DNA of 64,000 nt from Candidatus Brocadia sinica JPN1 (GTDB lineage: Bacteria; Planctomycetota; Brocadiia; Brocadiales; Brocadiaceae), in assembly GCF_000949635.1 (NCBI RefSeq), contig NZ_BAFN01000001.1:1860001-1924000 (forward strand), written 5' to 3'. Under the pieces are notes generated by a model. It saw only the letters and a list, made by a program, of their open reading frames with translations. It did not search any database and had not been told where the DNA came from. Positions within the stretch are counted from its first letter, which is position 1. The number at the start of each line of letters is the position of its first letter. Of the stretch, positions 37,754 through 46,141 are shown piece by piece. A program made the position numbers and the translations under genes.

Positions 37754-38110
37754 ATGAAGAATAAAAAGAGATTCACTCCAAAAATGTTGGCTTATATCGT
37801 CACTTTTTCTTTGATCATTGGATTGTTTTGCATCCCTTCTGCCCTGGCAAGTCAGATGTGTTTTAAGTGTTGCGGAAGCGGGGTATGGCACACCGATAAC
37901 AAAATTCCATGTAGTGGAAAGGGCTGCAACTACTGCACAAAATGTAATGGTTGTGGCGGATCAGGAAAAATCCCCGATTCCGCCAAACGATGCGGGTCAT
38001 GCAAAGGATTGGGCCAGGTTCACAGTGGTAAAAAGGCTTGTACCGGGTCGGGGTGTAAAGGTTGTACTCCATGCAAGACTTGCGATACAAAAGGATGGGT
38101 AGGCGCTTAA
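37754..38110 (+). CDS. Exported Cys-rich protein with DnaJ-like CxxCxG repeats
   Basis: 118 residues. A signal peptide (MLAYIVTFSLIIGLFCIPSALA) precedes a mature part with 18 Cys, arranged as CFKCCGSG, CSGKGCNYCTKCNGCGGSG, CGSCKGLG and CTGSGCKGCTPCKTC. The CxxCxGxG spacing resembles the zinc-finger region of DnaJ, but here it is a stand-alone exported domain. It could bind zinc or other metals, or act in thiol chemistry outside the cytoplasm. AAAGGAG precedes the ATG. Monocistronic with its own promoter. Confidence 0.8.
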   Translation: MKNKKRFTPKMLAYIVTFSLIIGLFCIPSALASQMCFKCCGSGVWHTDNKIPCSGKGCNYCTKCNGCGGSGKIPDSAKRCGSCKGLGQVHSGKKACTGSGCKGCTPCKTCDTKGWVGA

Positions 38111-38167
38111 TAAAAATATTTTTGATATTTTTAGCAAAAATTTGTGTAAGCATTATTGAGATGATTT

Positions 38168-38320
38168 ATGAAACAATATCGCTACCTATCTTGTGATAGC
38201 GCAATCAAGACAATCGAAGGAAAGTCATTCCGGGTGAGCCGGATTCTTGAGTTGAATGACCCCTTCGCGTGGGTTTCCGGACTTGATCCCGTCAAACCAG
38301 AAGGTCAGAGATTATGCTAA
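38168..38320 (+). pseudogene. Truncated DUF2971-like protein
   Basis: A 50-codon frame from ATG 38168 to TAA 38318-38320. The sequence MKQYRYLSCDSAIKTIEG ... FRVSRILELNDPFAW resembles the N-terminus of DUF2971 proteins, which normally run past 200 residues. The remainder is absent from the following 380 bases, so this looks like a gene fragment. Confidence 0.55.
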
Positions 38321-38704
38321 AACCTGACAGACCCCTATATTTCATATGCAGAAATCTTGAGAATGGCAGTGACTATCGTGCAATGTTAGCAGTCGCAAGA
38401 GGATCTTATAATTGAAGCCTAACAAGGTACTGCACATGTATTGGAGGAGAGAATAGGACCTTCATAATTCAATTGCCAAACATGAGAACAAACAAAATAT
38501 TTAATCATGAAGGTGACCCTAACTGCAACATAAAACTTCAGCTAACAAGACGCTCCACCTGACCACTATCTTGCTGCAATCCATAGTACCACATGAGCAT
38601 GGTTGTTCGTTGGCCCAAACGAGCATGCCGGGCAAATTGATTGACTTCGGAGATAATGTTGGTTATTATAGCTATAAACATCAACATTATTACAGGAGAA
38701 TATT
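38321..38704. other. Gap with gene debris
   Basis: No intact gene. Short CCTAACAAGG and GCTAACAAGACGCTCCACCT stretches look like the 5' parts of integron attC sites, but no matching 3' parts are present. Confidence 0.35.
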
Positions 38705-38938
38705 ATGAGAACGATTCAGATGACATTAGATGATGAATTAGTGGCAACCGTTGATAAGATTGTCAAAAAATTAAAGACAACCCGCTCTGCTTTTGCACGC
38801 AAGGCATTGAGGGATGCCATAAGACAAGTGAACGTCAATATGCTCGAAAAACGGCATAAAAAAGGATATGAACGTTATCCTGTTGTCAAAACGGAATTTG
38901 ATGTTTGGGAGTCAGAACAGGAATGGGGTGATTCATGA
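38705..38938 (+). CDS. RHH-type antitoxin (MazE-like)
   Basis: 77 residues. An N-terminal ribbon-helix-helix (RTIQMTLDDELVATVDKIVKKLKTTRSAFARKAL) binds operator DNA; the acidic, aromatic tail (FDVWESEQEWGD) should wrap the toxin. ACAGGAG ribosome site. The stop overlaps the toxin start by ATGA. Confidence 0.9.
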   Translation: MRTIQMTLDDELVATVDKIVKKLKTTRSAFARKALRDAIRQVNVNMLEKRHKKGYERYPVVKTEFDVWESEQEWGDS

Positions 38939-39249
38939 AGCGAGGTGATGTGAGATGGTACAAGTTTAAAACTCCTGATAAGAAACGCCCGGTGGTTATT
39001 TTAACAAGAAATTCTATACTGGATTATTTAGGTGAAGTTACCGTTGCTCCGATAACTTCAACAGTCAGAGATATACCAACCGAAGTACTTTTATCCCGTG
39101 AGGACGGTATGCATAAAGATTGCGCTATTAATTGCGATCACATACAGACAATTTCAAAAGCAAAAATTGGATCGTTGATTACTGCTTTATCGAAAGAAAA
39201 GTTGGTTGAAATTCGCAATGCTATTTGTTTTGCGTTAAATCTTTCATGA
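38935..39249 (+). CDS. MazF/PemK-type endoribonuclease toxin
   Basis: 104 residues. MKRGDVRWYKF, then RPVVILTRNSIL, VTVAPITSTVRDIPTEV and the C-terminal helix match MazF, including the Arg and Thr/Ser residues of the RNA-cleaving site. It cleaves mRNA at short specific sequences when its antitoxin is degraded. Coupled to the antitoxin directly upstream. Confidence 0.93.
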   Translation: MKRGDVRWYKFKTPDKKRPVVILTRNSILDYLGEVTVAPITSTVRDIPTEVLLSREDGMHKDCAINCDHIQTISKAKIGSLITALSKEKLVEIRNAICFALNLS

Positions 39250-39317
39250 GAATTGAGCTAACCACGCACTGCTGGAGTTAGAAGAGGTTGACAAAAAATT
39301 TAATAAAGGGGTGCCAA

Positions 39318-40403
39318 ATGATCTTCAAACAGTTAAATAAGACGTCTTGCAAAACCTACCTCATCGGCTCAGAAAATACGAAGGAAGCAATTGTTGTAGA
39401 TGCTGTTCTGGAGCAAGTAAACGAATACGTATCCCTTATTAAAAATGAGGGACTAAAACTGACCCATGTGTTAGATACCCATACGCACGCAGACCACATC
39501 TCTGGGTCCGGTGCACTGGCTGATCTGACAGGCGCTGTATACGTCATGCATCAAAATTCTCCTGTCCGCTGTGTAGCATTCCACGTCCCTGACGGGTTTG
39601 ACTGTCATCTGAGCGATATCCCTGTAAAGGTCATGCACACACCCGGTCATACCAAAGACAGCATGTGTCTTATCTTTTCAGACCGCATTTTGACAGGAGA
39701 TACATTATTTCTGGACGATGGTGGGGCAGGCCGGACAGATTTACCAGGCGGTGACCCTGGCGAACACTGGGAATCCTTGCAAAAGATCATGCAATTACCC
39801 GATCATTTAGTTGTATACCCCGCCCATGAATATCGCGGTCGTGAACCATCCAGTCTGGGTGAGCAAAAAAAGCGCAATCCCAATTTACAACCCCGTTCAA
39901 AAGAGGCATATATCAAATGGCTTACTGATATGAAATTGGGCTCTGCCGATTGGATGAAGGACGTGCTGAAGGCCAATTATGCCTGTGCCCGTGACCCCAA
40001 GGCTGCATGGATCCCTGTTGATGCACCTGCCTGTGAGATTAAGGGTACGATGTCTCCCGGTGTTAATGAAGAGACAGTGCCTACCATTCCCATTGCAGAG
40101 GTTATGCGCCGTGTGGAGGCCAATGAGCTTGATGGCACGGTTATCCTGGACGTCAGAGAACCGGCAGAATTCAAAGGAGAGTTGGGGGTCATTCAGGGTG
40201 TTGTCAATATTCCCGTAGAACAGATAACGCAAAGGTTAAATGAGTTAGAAAAGTTTAAAGAAAAGGAGATTATTACTGTATGTCGGAGCGGAGGCCGTGC
40301 CCATACCGCAGCTGCCGTCTTGCTCAAGGCAGGGTTCCGGAAAGTCTTCAATATGAGCGGTGGCATGACGGCCTTTCGTCAGGCAGAAAAGATCAAGAAA
40401 TAA
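39318..40403 (+). CDS. Persulfide dioxygenase-rhodanese fusion
   Basis: 361 residues from ATG 39318 (AAAGGGG upstream). The metallo-beta-lactamase domain has THTHADHISG, HTPGHTKDS and TGDTLFLDDGGAGRTDLPGGD, the ETHE1-type iron-site pattern. After a linker, a rhodanese domain (about 255-355) carries the active-site loop CRSGGR and LDVREPAEF. Such fusions oxidise glutathione or other persulfides to sulfite and shuttle sulfane sulfur. The dioxygenase needs O2, notable beside ferredoxin-dependent anaerobic genes. Confidence 0.9.
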   Translation: MIFKQLNKTSCKTYLIGSENTKEAIVVDAVLEQVNEYVSLIKNEGLKLTHVLDTHTHADHISGSGALADLTGAVYVMHQNSPVRCVAFHVPDGFDCHLSDIPVKVMHTPGHTKDSMCLIFSDRILTGDTLFLDDGGAGRTDLPGGDPGEHWESLQKIMQLPDHLVVYPAHEYRGREPSSLGEQKKRNPNLQPRSKEAYIKWLTDMKLGSADWMKDVLKANYACARDPKAAWIPVDAPACEIKGTMSPGVNEETVPTIPIAEVMRRVEANELDGTVILDVREPAEFKGELGVIQGVVNIPVEQITQRLNELEKFKEKEIITVCRSGGRAHTAAAVLLKAGFRKVFNMSGGMTAFRQAEKIKK

Positions 40404-40413
40404 TGGTTTAGCA

Positions 40414-40563
40414 TTAGTGTTCATTTGTATCAATTCGTGGTTCCGTGACTGTATCAATCCATAATTGAATTGTTTCTGTGGCATTTTTCAATGCGTCTTC
40501 CAGCGTATTTCCATGTGCCATGCACCCTGGAAGTTCAGGAATCTTTGCTACAAAAGTAGTTTT
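40414..40563 (-). pseudogene. HicB-type antitoxin fragment
   Basis: The frame FVAKIPELPGCMAHGNTLEDALKNATETIQLWID is the HicB core (PELPGC, G-T-ED-A). The expected N-terminal strand continues only in another frame (ending ATKTPGHKEKLLL), so a frameshift or an inserted dispersed motif (around 40570) breaks it. No HicA gene is adjacent. It overlaps no essential part of korA except its leader. Confidence 0.6.
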
Positions 40564-40668
40564 TCTTTGTGACCTGGTGTCTTCGTGGCAAAAAAGTCGC
40601 CGGTTAAAATGTATTGCATATCTGAGGGGTGTGCAGGTATAGTAAAAAATAAAAGGAGGTGATACGGC

Positions 40669-42387
40669 ATGGCAAATGAACTTACGATAAAGATTACGGG
40701 TGAGGCTGGCCAGGGGATGCAGACCATAGGGGCAGCCTTGTGCCAGATGTTCAAAAACACAGGATTCCATATTTTTGCCAGCCAGGATTATATGTCCAGG
40801 ATACGCGGCGGTAACAATTTTTTCCAGCTCAGGATTTCAGATAAGCCACTCTATACCCTTCGGCAGAAATCCGATATTACCGTGGCTTTAGATAAGGCAA
40901 GCGTAGCCATTCATAGATCCAGTATGAAAGATGGCGGTGTTTTGGTTTTGGATAAGAAGAAATTTACTATTACCGGAGAAGACAGTGCCTTTCTTGATAT
41001 CCCTTTTTATGATATGGCTACGTGTACAGGCGGCAGCGAGATTTTTATCAATTCTGTCGCATGCGGTGTTATTGCAGGGATGACAGGCGTGGAATTCCAC
41101 TCTGCTGAACAAGTCATGGAGGCTACATTTGCAGAGAAGAGTGAAGAGGTTGTCCGAAAAAATAAAGAGGCAGCACGGGCTGGTTATGATTTTGTTAAAA
41201 ATAATTTTAAACAAGATACGTTCTGGATAAAAGCAGGCGCAAGCACGGATACCAGTACACTTGTCATGAACGGAAATGATGCAATTGCCCTGGGAGCAAT
41301 ACGGGCTGGCTGCAAATTTTACTCTGCCTACCCGATGACCCCTTCTACGAGTATCATGAATGTAATAGCTCATTATGGAAAAGAATTTCATATCGCCGTA
41401 GAGCAGGCAGAGGATGAGATTGCTGCTATCAATATGATCATCGGCGCCTCGTTTGCGGGAGTCCGGTCAATGACCGCTACCTCTGGCGGCGGATTTGCTC
41501 TCATGGTGGAAGGACTAAGTCTGGCTGCCATGACAGAGACGCCAATTGTGGTTGTCGTTGCCCAGAGACCAGCGCCTGCAACCGGTTTTCCCACGAGGAC
41601 TGCGCAGGCAGACCTTGAGTTTGTGCTTCATGCCGGCCATGGGGAATTTGCAAGGGTGGTATATGTTCCGGGTACGATAGAGGAGGCATTTTCTGTAACG
41701 ATAAAGGCGTTCAATATTGCAGAAAAATATCAGGTGCCGGTCTTTCTTATGACAGACCAGCACCTTGCAGATTCTTACAGAGATATTGAGGCGTTTGATT
41801 TGAATAAAGTAAAAGTTCAAAGATATATCATATCAAAGGAGGATTCAAAAAATATAAAGGATTACAAGCGGTATCAATTTACCGAATCGGGAATATCCCC
41901 TCGTGCAATACCTTCATGGATAGAAGATGTCATCTATGCTGACAGTGACGAACATACGGAAGAAGGCCATATTACGGAGGATGCTGATATGGGCAGAAAG
42001 ATGGTCGAAAAGAGATTTTATAAGAAATTTTCGGGCCTTTTGCAAGAGGTAGAAAAACCCACTGCGTACAACGTGGTCGGAGCTGATATTGTTTTGCTCG
42101 GTTTTGGGTCAACCTATGGTGTTATGAAAGAAGTGGCTGATGCAATAGTTGATAAAAAAATAGGCCTTATACATCTGTCACAGGTCTGGCCATTTCCTGC
42201 CTCTGCGATGATCGGATTGCTAAAAGATGCTAAAAAGATCTTAACGGTGGAAAATAATGCGGGAGGACAACTTGCCCGGTTGTTAAGGAGAGAGACCGGT
42301 TTGCAGGTCAGTGGATCCGTATTAAAATATGATGGCAGGCCTTTTCATTTAGATTATCTTATTGATTGTGTCAAAAAAGAAGGATAA
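40669..42387 (+). CDS. korA: 2-oxoacid:acceptor oxidoreductase alpha subunit (gamma-alpha fusion)
   Basis: 572 residues. The N-terminal gamma domain (ITGEAGQGMQTIGAAL) is fused to the alpha pyrimidine-binding domain (GNDAIALGAIRAGCKFYSAYPMTPSTSI, about residue 203), with a C-terminal domain II (LGFGSTYGVMKEV). This is the two-subunit KorAB layout that oxidises 2-oxoglutarate or a related 2-oxoacid to acyl-CoA with ferredoxin, or runs in reverse for CO2 fixation. AAGGAGG precedes the ATG. korB follows after 101 bases. Confidence 0.93.
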   Translation: MANELTIKITGEAGQGMQTIGAALCQMFKNTGFHIFASQDYMSRIRGGNNFFQLRISDKPLYTLRQKSDITVALDKASVAIHRSSMKDGGVLVLDKKKFTITGEDSAFLDIPFYDMATCTGGSEIFINSVACGVIAGMTGVEFHSAEQVMEATFAEKSEEVVRKNKEAARAGYDFVKNNFKQDTFWIKAGASTDTSTLVMNGNDAIALGAIRAGCKFYSAYPMTPSTSIMNVIAHYGKEFHIAVEQAEDEIAAINMIIGASFAGVRSMTATSGGGFALMVEGLSLAAMTETPIVVVVAQRPAPATGFPTRTAQADLEFVLHAGHGEFARVVYVPGTIEEAFSVTIKAFNIAEKYQVPVFLMTDQHLADSYRDIEAFDLNKVKVQRYIISKEDSKNIKDYKRYQFTESGISPRAIPSWIEDVIYADSDEHTEEGHITEDADMGRKMVEKRFYKKFSGLLQEVEKPTAYNVVGADIVLLGFGSTYGVMKEVADAIVDKKIGLIHLSQVWPFPASAMIGLLKDAKKILTVENNAGGQLARLLRRETGLQVSGSVLKYDGRPFHLDYLIDCVKKEG

Positions 42388-42389
42388 CC

Positions 42390-42441
42390 TGGCGCGGCTA
42401 TGCTGCGCCAAAAGGCCCCTCTTTTTCAGAAAAGAGAGGGG
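42390..42441. repeat. Two hairpins between korA and korB
   Basis: TGGCGCGGC...GCTGCGCCA (42390-42410), then CCCCTCTTTT...AAAAGAGAGGGG (42416-42441). The second has the CCCCTCT/AGAGGGG core of the dispersed palindrome family. Confidence 0.65.
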
Positions 42442-42488
42442 AGTAAAAGGCTTTCCGAAAAAAGAATTTTTTACAAGGTAATACGATA

Positions 42489-43349
42489 ATGGACGTAAAA
42501 GATTTCAAAAGTAATGATGAAATAGCGTGGTGCCCCGGGTGTGGAAACTTCGGTATTTTAAATGCGGTAAAAAAGACACTTGTTCGGTTGGGCAAGCCTC
42601 CGAAAGATATTTTACTCGTTTCCGGAATTGGTCAGGCGGCCAAACTTCCTCACTATGTAAGGTGCAACTGTTTTAACGGTCTTCACGGAAGGGCTCTTCC
42701 CGTTGCCGCCGCAGCAAAGATTGCTAACCGCAATCTGACGGTACTGGTTACCACAGGAGACGGAGACTGTTATGGAGAAGGTGGCAACCACCTTATCCAC
42801 AATATAAGAAGAAATACGGATATAACGGTTATCGTACATGACAATCAGATCTATGGTCTCACAAAAGGGCAAGCATCTCCTACAACCGATCCTGGATATG
42901 TAACTAAGATCCAGATGGAGGGAGTTATCCTCGATCCCCTGCATCCCTTGGAGATGGCAATTGCATTGGGTGCAGGGTTTGTTGCCAGGGGATATTCATT
43001 AGATATCGAACATCTTTCCTGGTTGATATTGGAAGGGATAAAACATAAAGGTTTTTCTCTGATAGATGTATTACAGCCATGTGTTTCTTTTAACAAAAAA
43101 AATACGTATGAATGGTATACCAGGAGGGTCTATAAAATTAATGACGATAGTTCGTATAATCCAGAAGACAAAATAGCTGCATATAAGAATGCCCATGAGT
43201 GGGGAGAGAGAATCCCTATCGGTATAATTTACCGGGCTGAAAAAGAAACATATGAAGAAAAGAAGGGACTCACTCAAATGCCGCCTTTGGTGGAGGAACA
43301 GATAGAAGACATTGACATAAAGGGCATACTAAATGAATTTGCCTATTGA
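42489..43349 (+). CDS. korB: 2-oxoacid:ferredoxin oxidoreductase beta subunit
   Basis: 286 residues. WCPGCGNFGILNAV near residue 15 holds Fe-S-ligand cysteines, and TTGDGDCYGEGGNHLIHNIRRN (about residue 91) is the thiamin-diphosphate motif with GDGD...NH-like Mg ligands. HDNQIYGLTKGQASPT is the conserved downstream loop. With KorA it makes the complete heterodimer; electrons go to ferredoxin. Confidence 0.94.
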   Translation: MDVKDFKSNDEIAWCPGCGNFGILNAVKKTLVRLGKPPKDILLVSGIGQAAKLPHYVRCNCFNGLHGRALPVAAAAKIANRNLTVLVTTGDGDCYGEGGNHLIHNIRRNTDITVIVHDNQIYGLTKGQASPTTDPGYVTKIQMEGVILDPLHPLEMAIALGAGFVARGYSLDIEHLSWLILEGIKHKGFSLIDVLQPCVSFNKKNTYEWYTRRVYKINDDSSYNPEDKIAAYKNAHEWGERIPIGIIYRAEKETYEEKKGLTQMPPLVEEQIEDIDIKGILNEFAY

Positions 43350-43399
43350 CAATTTGTCTGAGAGCGAAGGTTTTTCATGAACGATGCTTTAAAAATACC

Positions 43400-43429
43400 T
43401 TGACAATGAAAAGGGATTTACGCTATAAA
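43400..43429 (+). promoter_or_regulatory. Sigma-70-type promoter
   Basis: TTGACA (43400-43405), 18 bases, TATAAA (43424-43429), directly followed by a GTGGTATA...TATACCAC hairpin (about 43430-43455). Confidence 0.6.
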
Positions 43430-43784
43430 GTGGTATAGCATGTTCAATATACCACTCTCGCCAGAAAAAATTTTAAAGGAATGAAAATAATTGCCTTTCC
43501 GGATGACCTTTAGCTACGAGCAAAGGACAAAACCATCCCAGAGTATACATGGGACCCCAAAGATAAACAGAGTACTCTTCCAATAAAAAAATTATTTTAA
43601 GAAAATACAGAAACGAAAAGAGGTCTTACTCTTTAGCCTCAAAGATAGTTCCGCCATCTGTCACATTATTGAGATTAGTAAAAAAATTCCTGTGAACTTT
43701 ATCTGAAAGGAAGTGTATCCCCGGGCGAATAGAAACGAGTTTGGCTAAATTTGGGAATAATACTCAATCTGAAAGGAGATTTTT
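43430..43784. other. Long leader or gap before the RRM gene
   Basis: If the promoter at 43400 serves the RRM gene, the leader is about 350 bases, as is common for cold-shock-type RNA-binding proteins. A 39-codon frame at 43481-43600 is interrupted by an in-frame TAG and is not called. Confidence 0.4.
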
Positions 43785-44075
43785 TTGAATATCTATGTAG
43801 GTAATTTGTCACGTGAGGTAACTGAGGAAGATTTACAACATGCATTTGAGGCCTTTGGTCAGGTCAAATCCGCTACCGTTATAAAGGATTTGTTCAGTGG
43901 TGAGTCGAAAGGATTTGGGTTTGTAGAGATGCCCGCAAAAGCTGAAGCTCAATCTGCAATCAATGGTTTGAGTGGCAAGGAATTAAAGGGGAAAGTCCTT
44001 GTTATTAATGAAGCTCGCCCTCGCCCTGAGGGGCGTCGGGGTGGCAGAAGACAGGGTGGGGGTCGTCGTTTCTAG
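43785..44075 (+). CDS. RRM-type RNA-binding protein
   Basis: 96 residues from TTG 43785, supported by AAAGGAG upstream and by the family start NIYVGNLS. RNP2 is IYVGNL and RNP1 is KGFGFVEM, with the aromatic residues needed for RNA stacking. A basic Gly/Arg-rich tail (RPEGRRGGRRQGGGRRF) follows. Such proteins act as RNA chaperones in cyanobacteria, planctomycetes and others. Confidence 0.93.
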   Translation: MNIYVGNLSREVTEEDLQHAFEAFGQVKSATVIKDLFSGESKGFGFVEMPAKAEAQSAINGLSGKELKGKVLVINEARPRPEGRRGGRRQGGGRRF

Positions 44076-44148
44076 GGGAAGAGATCCTGCTGTAACCGGG
44101 TTATGGCAGAAATGCTATTCAGGGTTATCCGGAAAAAGTTTCACAGGT

Positions 44149-44185
44149 AAGGGCGAACGACCGTTCGCCCTTCTTCTTTCTGTAG
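44149..44185 (+). terminator. Intrinsic terminator behind the RRM gene
   Basis: AAGGGCGAACG (44149-44159) and CGTTCGCCCTT (44162-44172) form a perfect 11-bp stem followed by CTTCTTTCT. Confidence 0.75.
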
Positions 44186-44269
44186 AGACAGAACCTTTTG
44201 AACAACTTCAAATTGTTGTCGGGCGCTTTTTTATACGGCAATACCTATGAATTATAAAGGAGAAAAATA

Positions 44270-44689
44270 ATGGCACAGGCAAAACATGGTGATGTTGTTA
44301 GGGTTCATTATACAGGGAAATTGAATAATGGCACTGTATTTGATTCCTCCGTAGATCGCGATCCCTTACAATTTACTATAGGCAATGGGGAGATTATTCC
44401 TGGTTTTGAACAAGCCGTGGTCGGGATGAAATCAGGTGAGACAAAAACCATCAAAATCCCATCAGAGGAAGCGTATGGCCCGCACAATGAGGCGATGGTG
44501 CTGGAGGTCGATCGAAACGAATTTCCTGCTGACTTGAATCTAAGTGTCGGTTTGCAGTTGCAAATGCAACAGGATGACGGTAGGGCAATTCCGGTCATGG
44601 TGATCGATATTTCTGAATCATCCGTGACGTTAGATGCCAATCATCCCCTGGCTGGCAAAGATCTGATTTTTGATATCAAACTTGTATAA
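44270..44689 (+). CDS. SlyD-like FKBP peptidyl-prolyl isomerase
   Basis: 139 residues. HYTGKLNNGTVFDSS, GEIIPGFEQAVVGM and the insert-in-flap arrangement (GLQLQMQQDDGRAIPVMVIDI) match the SlyD class. It catalyses proline isomerisation with chaperone activity. The metal-binding His-rich tail of E. coli SlyD is missing. GGAG ribosome site before the ATG. Confidence 0.93.
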   Translation: MAQAKHGDVVRVHYTGKLNNGTVFDSSVDRDPLQFTIGNGEIIPGFEQAVVGMKSGETKTIKIPSEEAYGPHNEAMVLEVDRNEFPADLNLSVGLQLQMQQDDGRAIPVMVIDISESSVTLDANHPLAGKDLIFDIKLV

Positions 44690-44809
44690 TAACTTTGATG
44701 GCAGAAGACACTGTCAGGAGAGATTGTGCGGGAAATGTCAGAAAAAGGGATAGGGCTAGAAACTCTTTATAAATAACAATATTAAGAAAGGGGAAATAAA
44801 CAAATAACG

Positions 44810-45730
44810 ATGAATAACGATCAATACACCCAACTGCTTCTGAATGCCCTCCTTGCTGCAAAACGTGCCGGCGAAGTGATCCTTGAGGTGTATAACTCGG
44901 ATTTTGCCGTTGAGCATAAGGAGGACGAATCTCCCTTAACCCTGGCAGACAAACGATCCCACGAAATTATTATGAATGATCTTCAAAAAACAGCAACCGG
45001 GAGTAACAACGTATATACAATGAATAACCCTGCGTTGCCGATATTAAGTGAAGAAGGGAAAGACATTCCCTTTGATGAAAGAAAAGGATGGGAGTATTTC
45101 TGGCTCGTTGATCCACTTGATGGAACAAAGGAGTTTATTAAACGGAATGGAGAGTTTACCGTAAATATTGCACTCATCTATAAAGAAAGACCCCTTCTCG
45201 GATGTATTTATATACCTGTAAGGGATACCTTTTACTTTGCAACAGTGGGTCTCGGTGCCTATAAGTTAGCGAATGGTAAGACAGTGACTGATAATTTATC
45301 AATAAGAGAGTTACTCGATGCATCACAGAAACTACCGATGAGTACCAGGAAACGGAAATTTCCTCCTTGCAACAACCAGTCCCCACAGACTAAAAAAAGT
45401 TCTCTCACCATCATTGGCAGCCGTTCGCATGCAACAAAGGAGCTTTCGGAGTTTGTAGGACAAGCCAGAAAGCAGTACGAAGAAGTTGAGTTTGTATCTG
45501 CGGGGAGTTCCTTGAAATTTTGTCTCGTGGCAGAGGGTGAAGCTGACATTTATCCAAGATTTGGTCCCACGATGGAGTGGGACACAGCGGCAGGACAGGC
45601 AATTGTCGAACAGGCCGAAGGACGCGTTGTGGATACACAGACCAACGAGCCATTAAAGTATAATAAAAACAATCTGGTAAATCCCTTTTTTATTGTAACC
45701 GGAAAGGGTTTTCCCGCTATTTTTCCATAA
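44810..45730 (+). CDS. cysQ: 3'(2'),5'-bisphosphate nucleotidase
   Basis: 306 residues. The lithium-sensitive phosphatase motifs are E67-type acidic SEEGKDIPFDER, WLVDPLDGTKEFIKRNGEF and the C-terminal MEWDTAAGQAIVEQAEG. It hydrolyses PAP from sulfate activation to AMP. A spacer insert with Lys/Pro/Cys (KRKFPPCNNQSPQTKK) in the middle is longer than usual. No sulfate-reduction genes are next to it. Confidence 0.92.
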   Translation: MNNDQYTQLLLNALLAAKRAGEVILEVYNSDFAVEHKEDESPLTLADKRSHEIIMNDLQKTATGSNNVYTMNNPALPILSEEGKDIPFDERKGWEYFWLVDPLDGTKEFIKRNGEFTVNIALIYKERPLLGCIYIPVRDTFYFATVGLGAYKLANGKTVTDNLSIRELLDASQKLPMSTRKRKFPPCNNQSPQTKKSSLTIIGSRSHATKELSEFVGQARKQYEEVEFVSAGSSLKFCLVAEGEADIYPRFGPTMEWDTAAGQAIVEQAEGRVVDTQTNEPLKYNKNNLVNPFFIVTGKGFPAIFP

Positions 45731-45789
45731 ACGGTGTATTTGACAGATTGAATGGTTTATAACCTCTAACTTTATAAAGGAGGCACGAT

Positions 45790-46035
45790 ATGCAGCATGA
45801 ACACCATGACCTCGTTCACGAATTTCCCGAGTATCGTGAAAAAATTCATAATCTTAAAATGACCGATGAACACTTTAAAGAGATTTTTCGTGAATATCAC
45901 AAACTCGACCGGGAAGTTTATCGTGTAGAAAACAATATTGAACCCAGGTCAGATGTTGCGTTGGAAGAGCTTAAGAAACGGAGACTTGCCCTAAAGGACG
46001 AGCTTTTTCAAATACTAAGCCAGAGCAAGCCCTAG
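45790..46035 (+). CDS. YdcH/DUF465 family small coiled-coil protein
   Basis: 81 residues. HDLVHEFPEYREKIHNLKMTDEHFKEIFREYHKLDREVYRVE and the final LKKRRLALKDELFQIL are the DUF465 pattern, predicted all-helical. Function unknown. AAAGGAGG precedes the ATG. Confidence 0.9.
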   Translation: MQHEHHDLVHEFPEYREKIHNLKMTDEHFKEIFREYHKLDREVYRVENNIEPRSDVALEELKKRRLALKDELFQILSQSKP

Positions 46036-46141
46036 ACAAATAGGGTTGTATTTGGTCGTCTTCTCTGTTTGTCCGGGATTGCAAAATCACACAGTATAAG
46101 CATTAAATACAGAAGACTTACGATTTTCTTTTGAGATCAAA

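Noticed and set aside
43481-43600. 39-codon frame with an in-frame TAG after ten codons
   Set aside because: The stop could suggest recoding, but nothing else supports it and ribosome-site spacing is poor; treated as non-coding leader.
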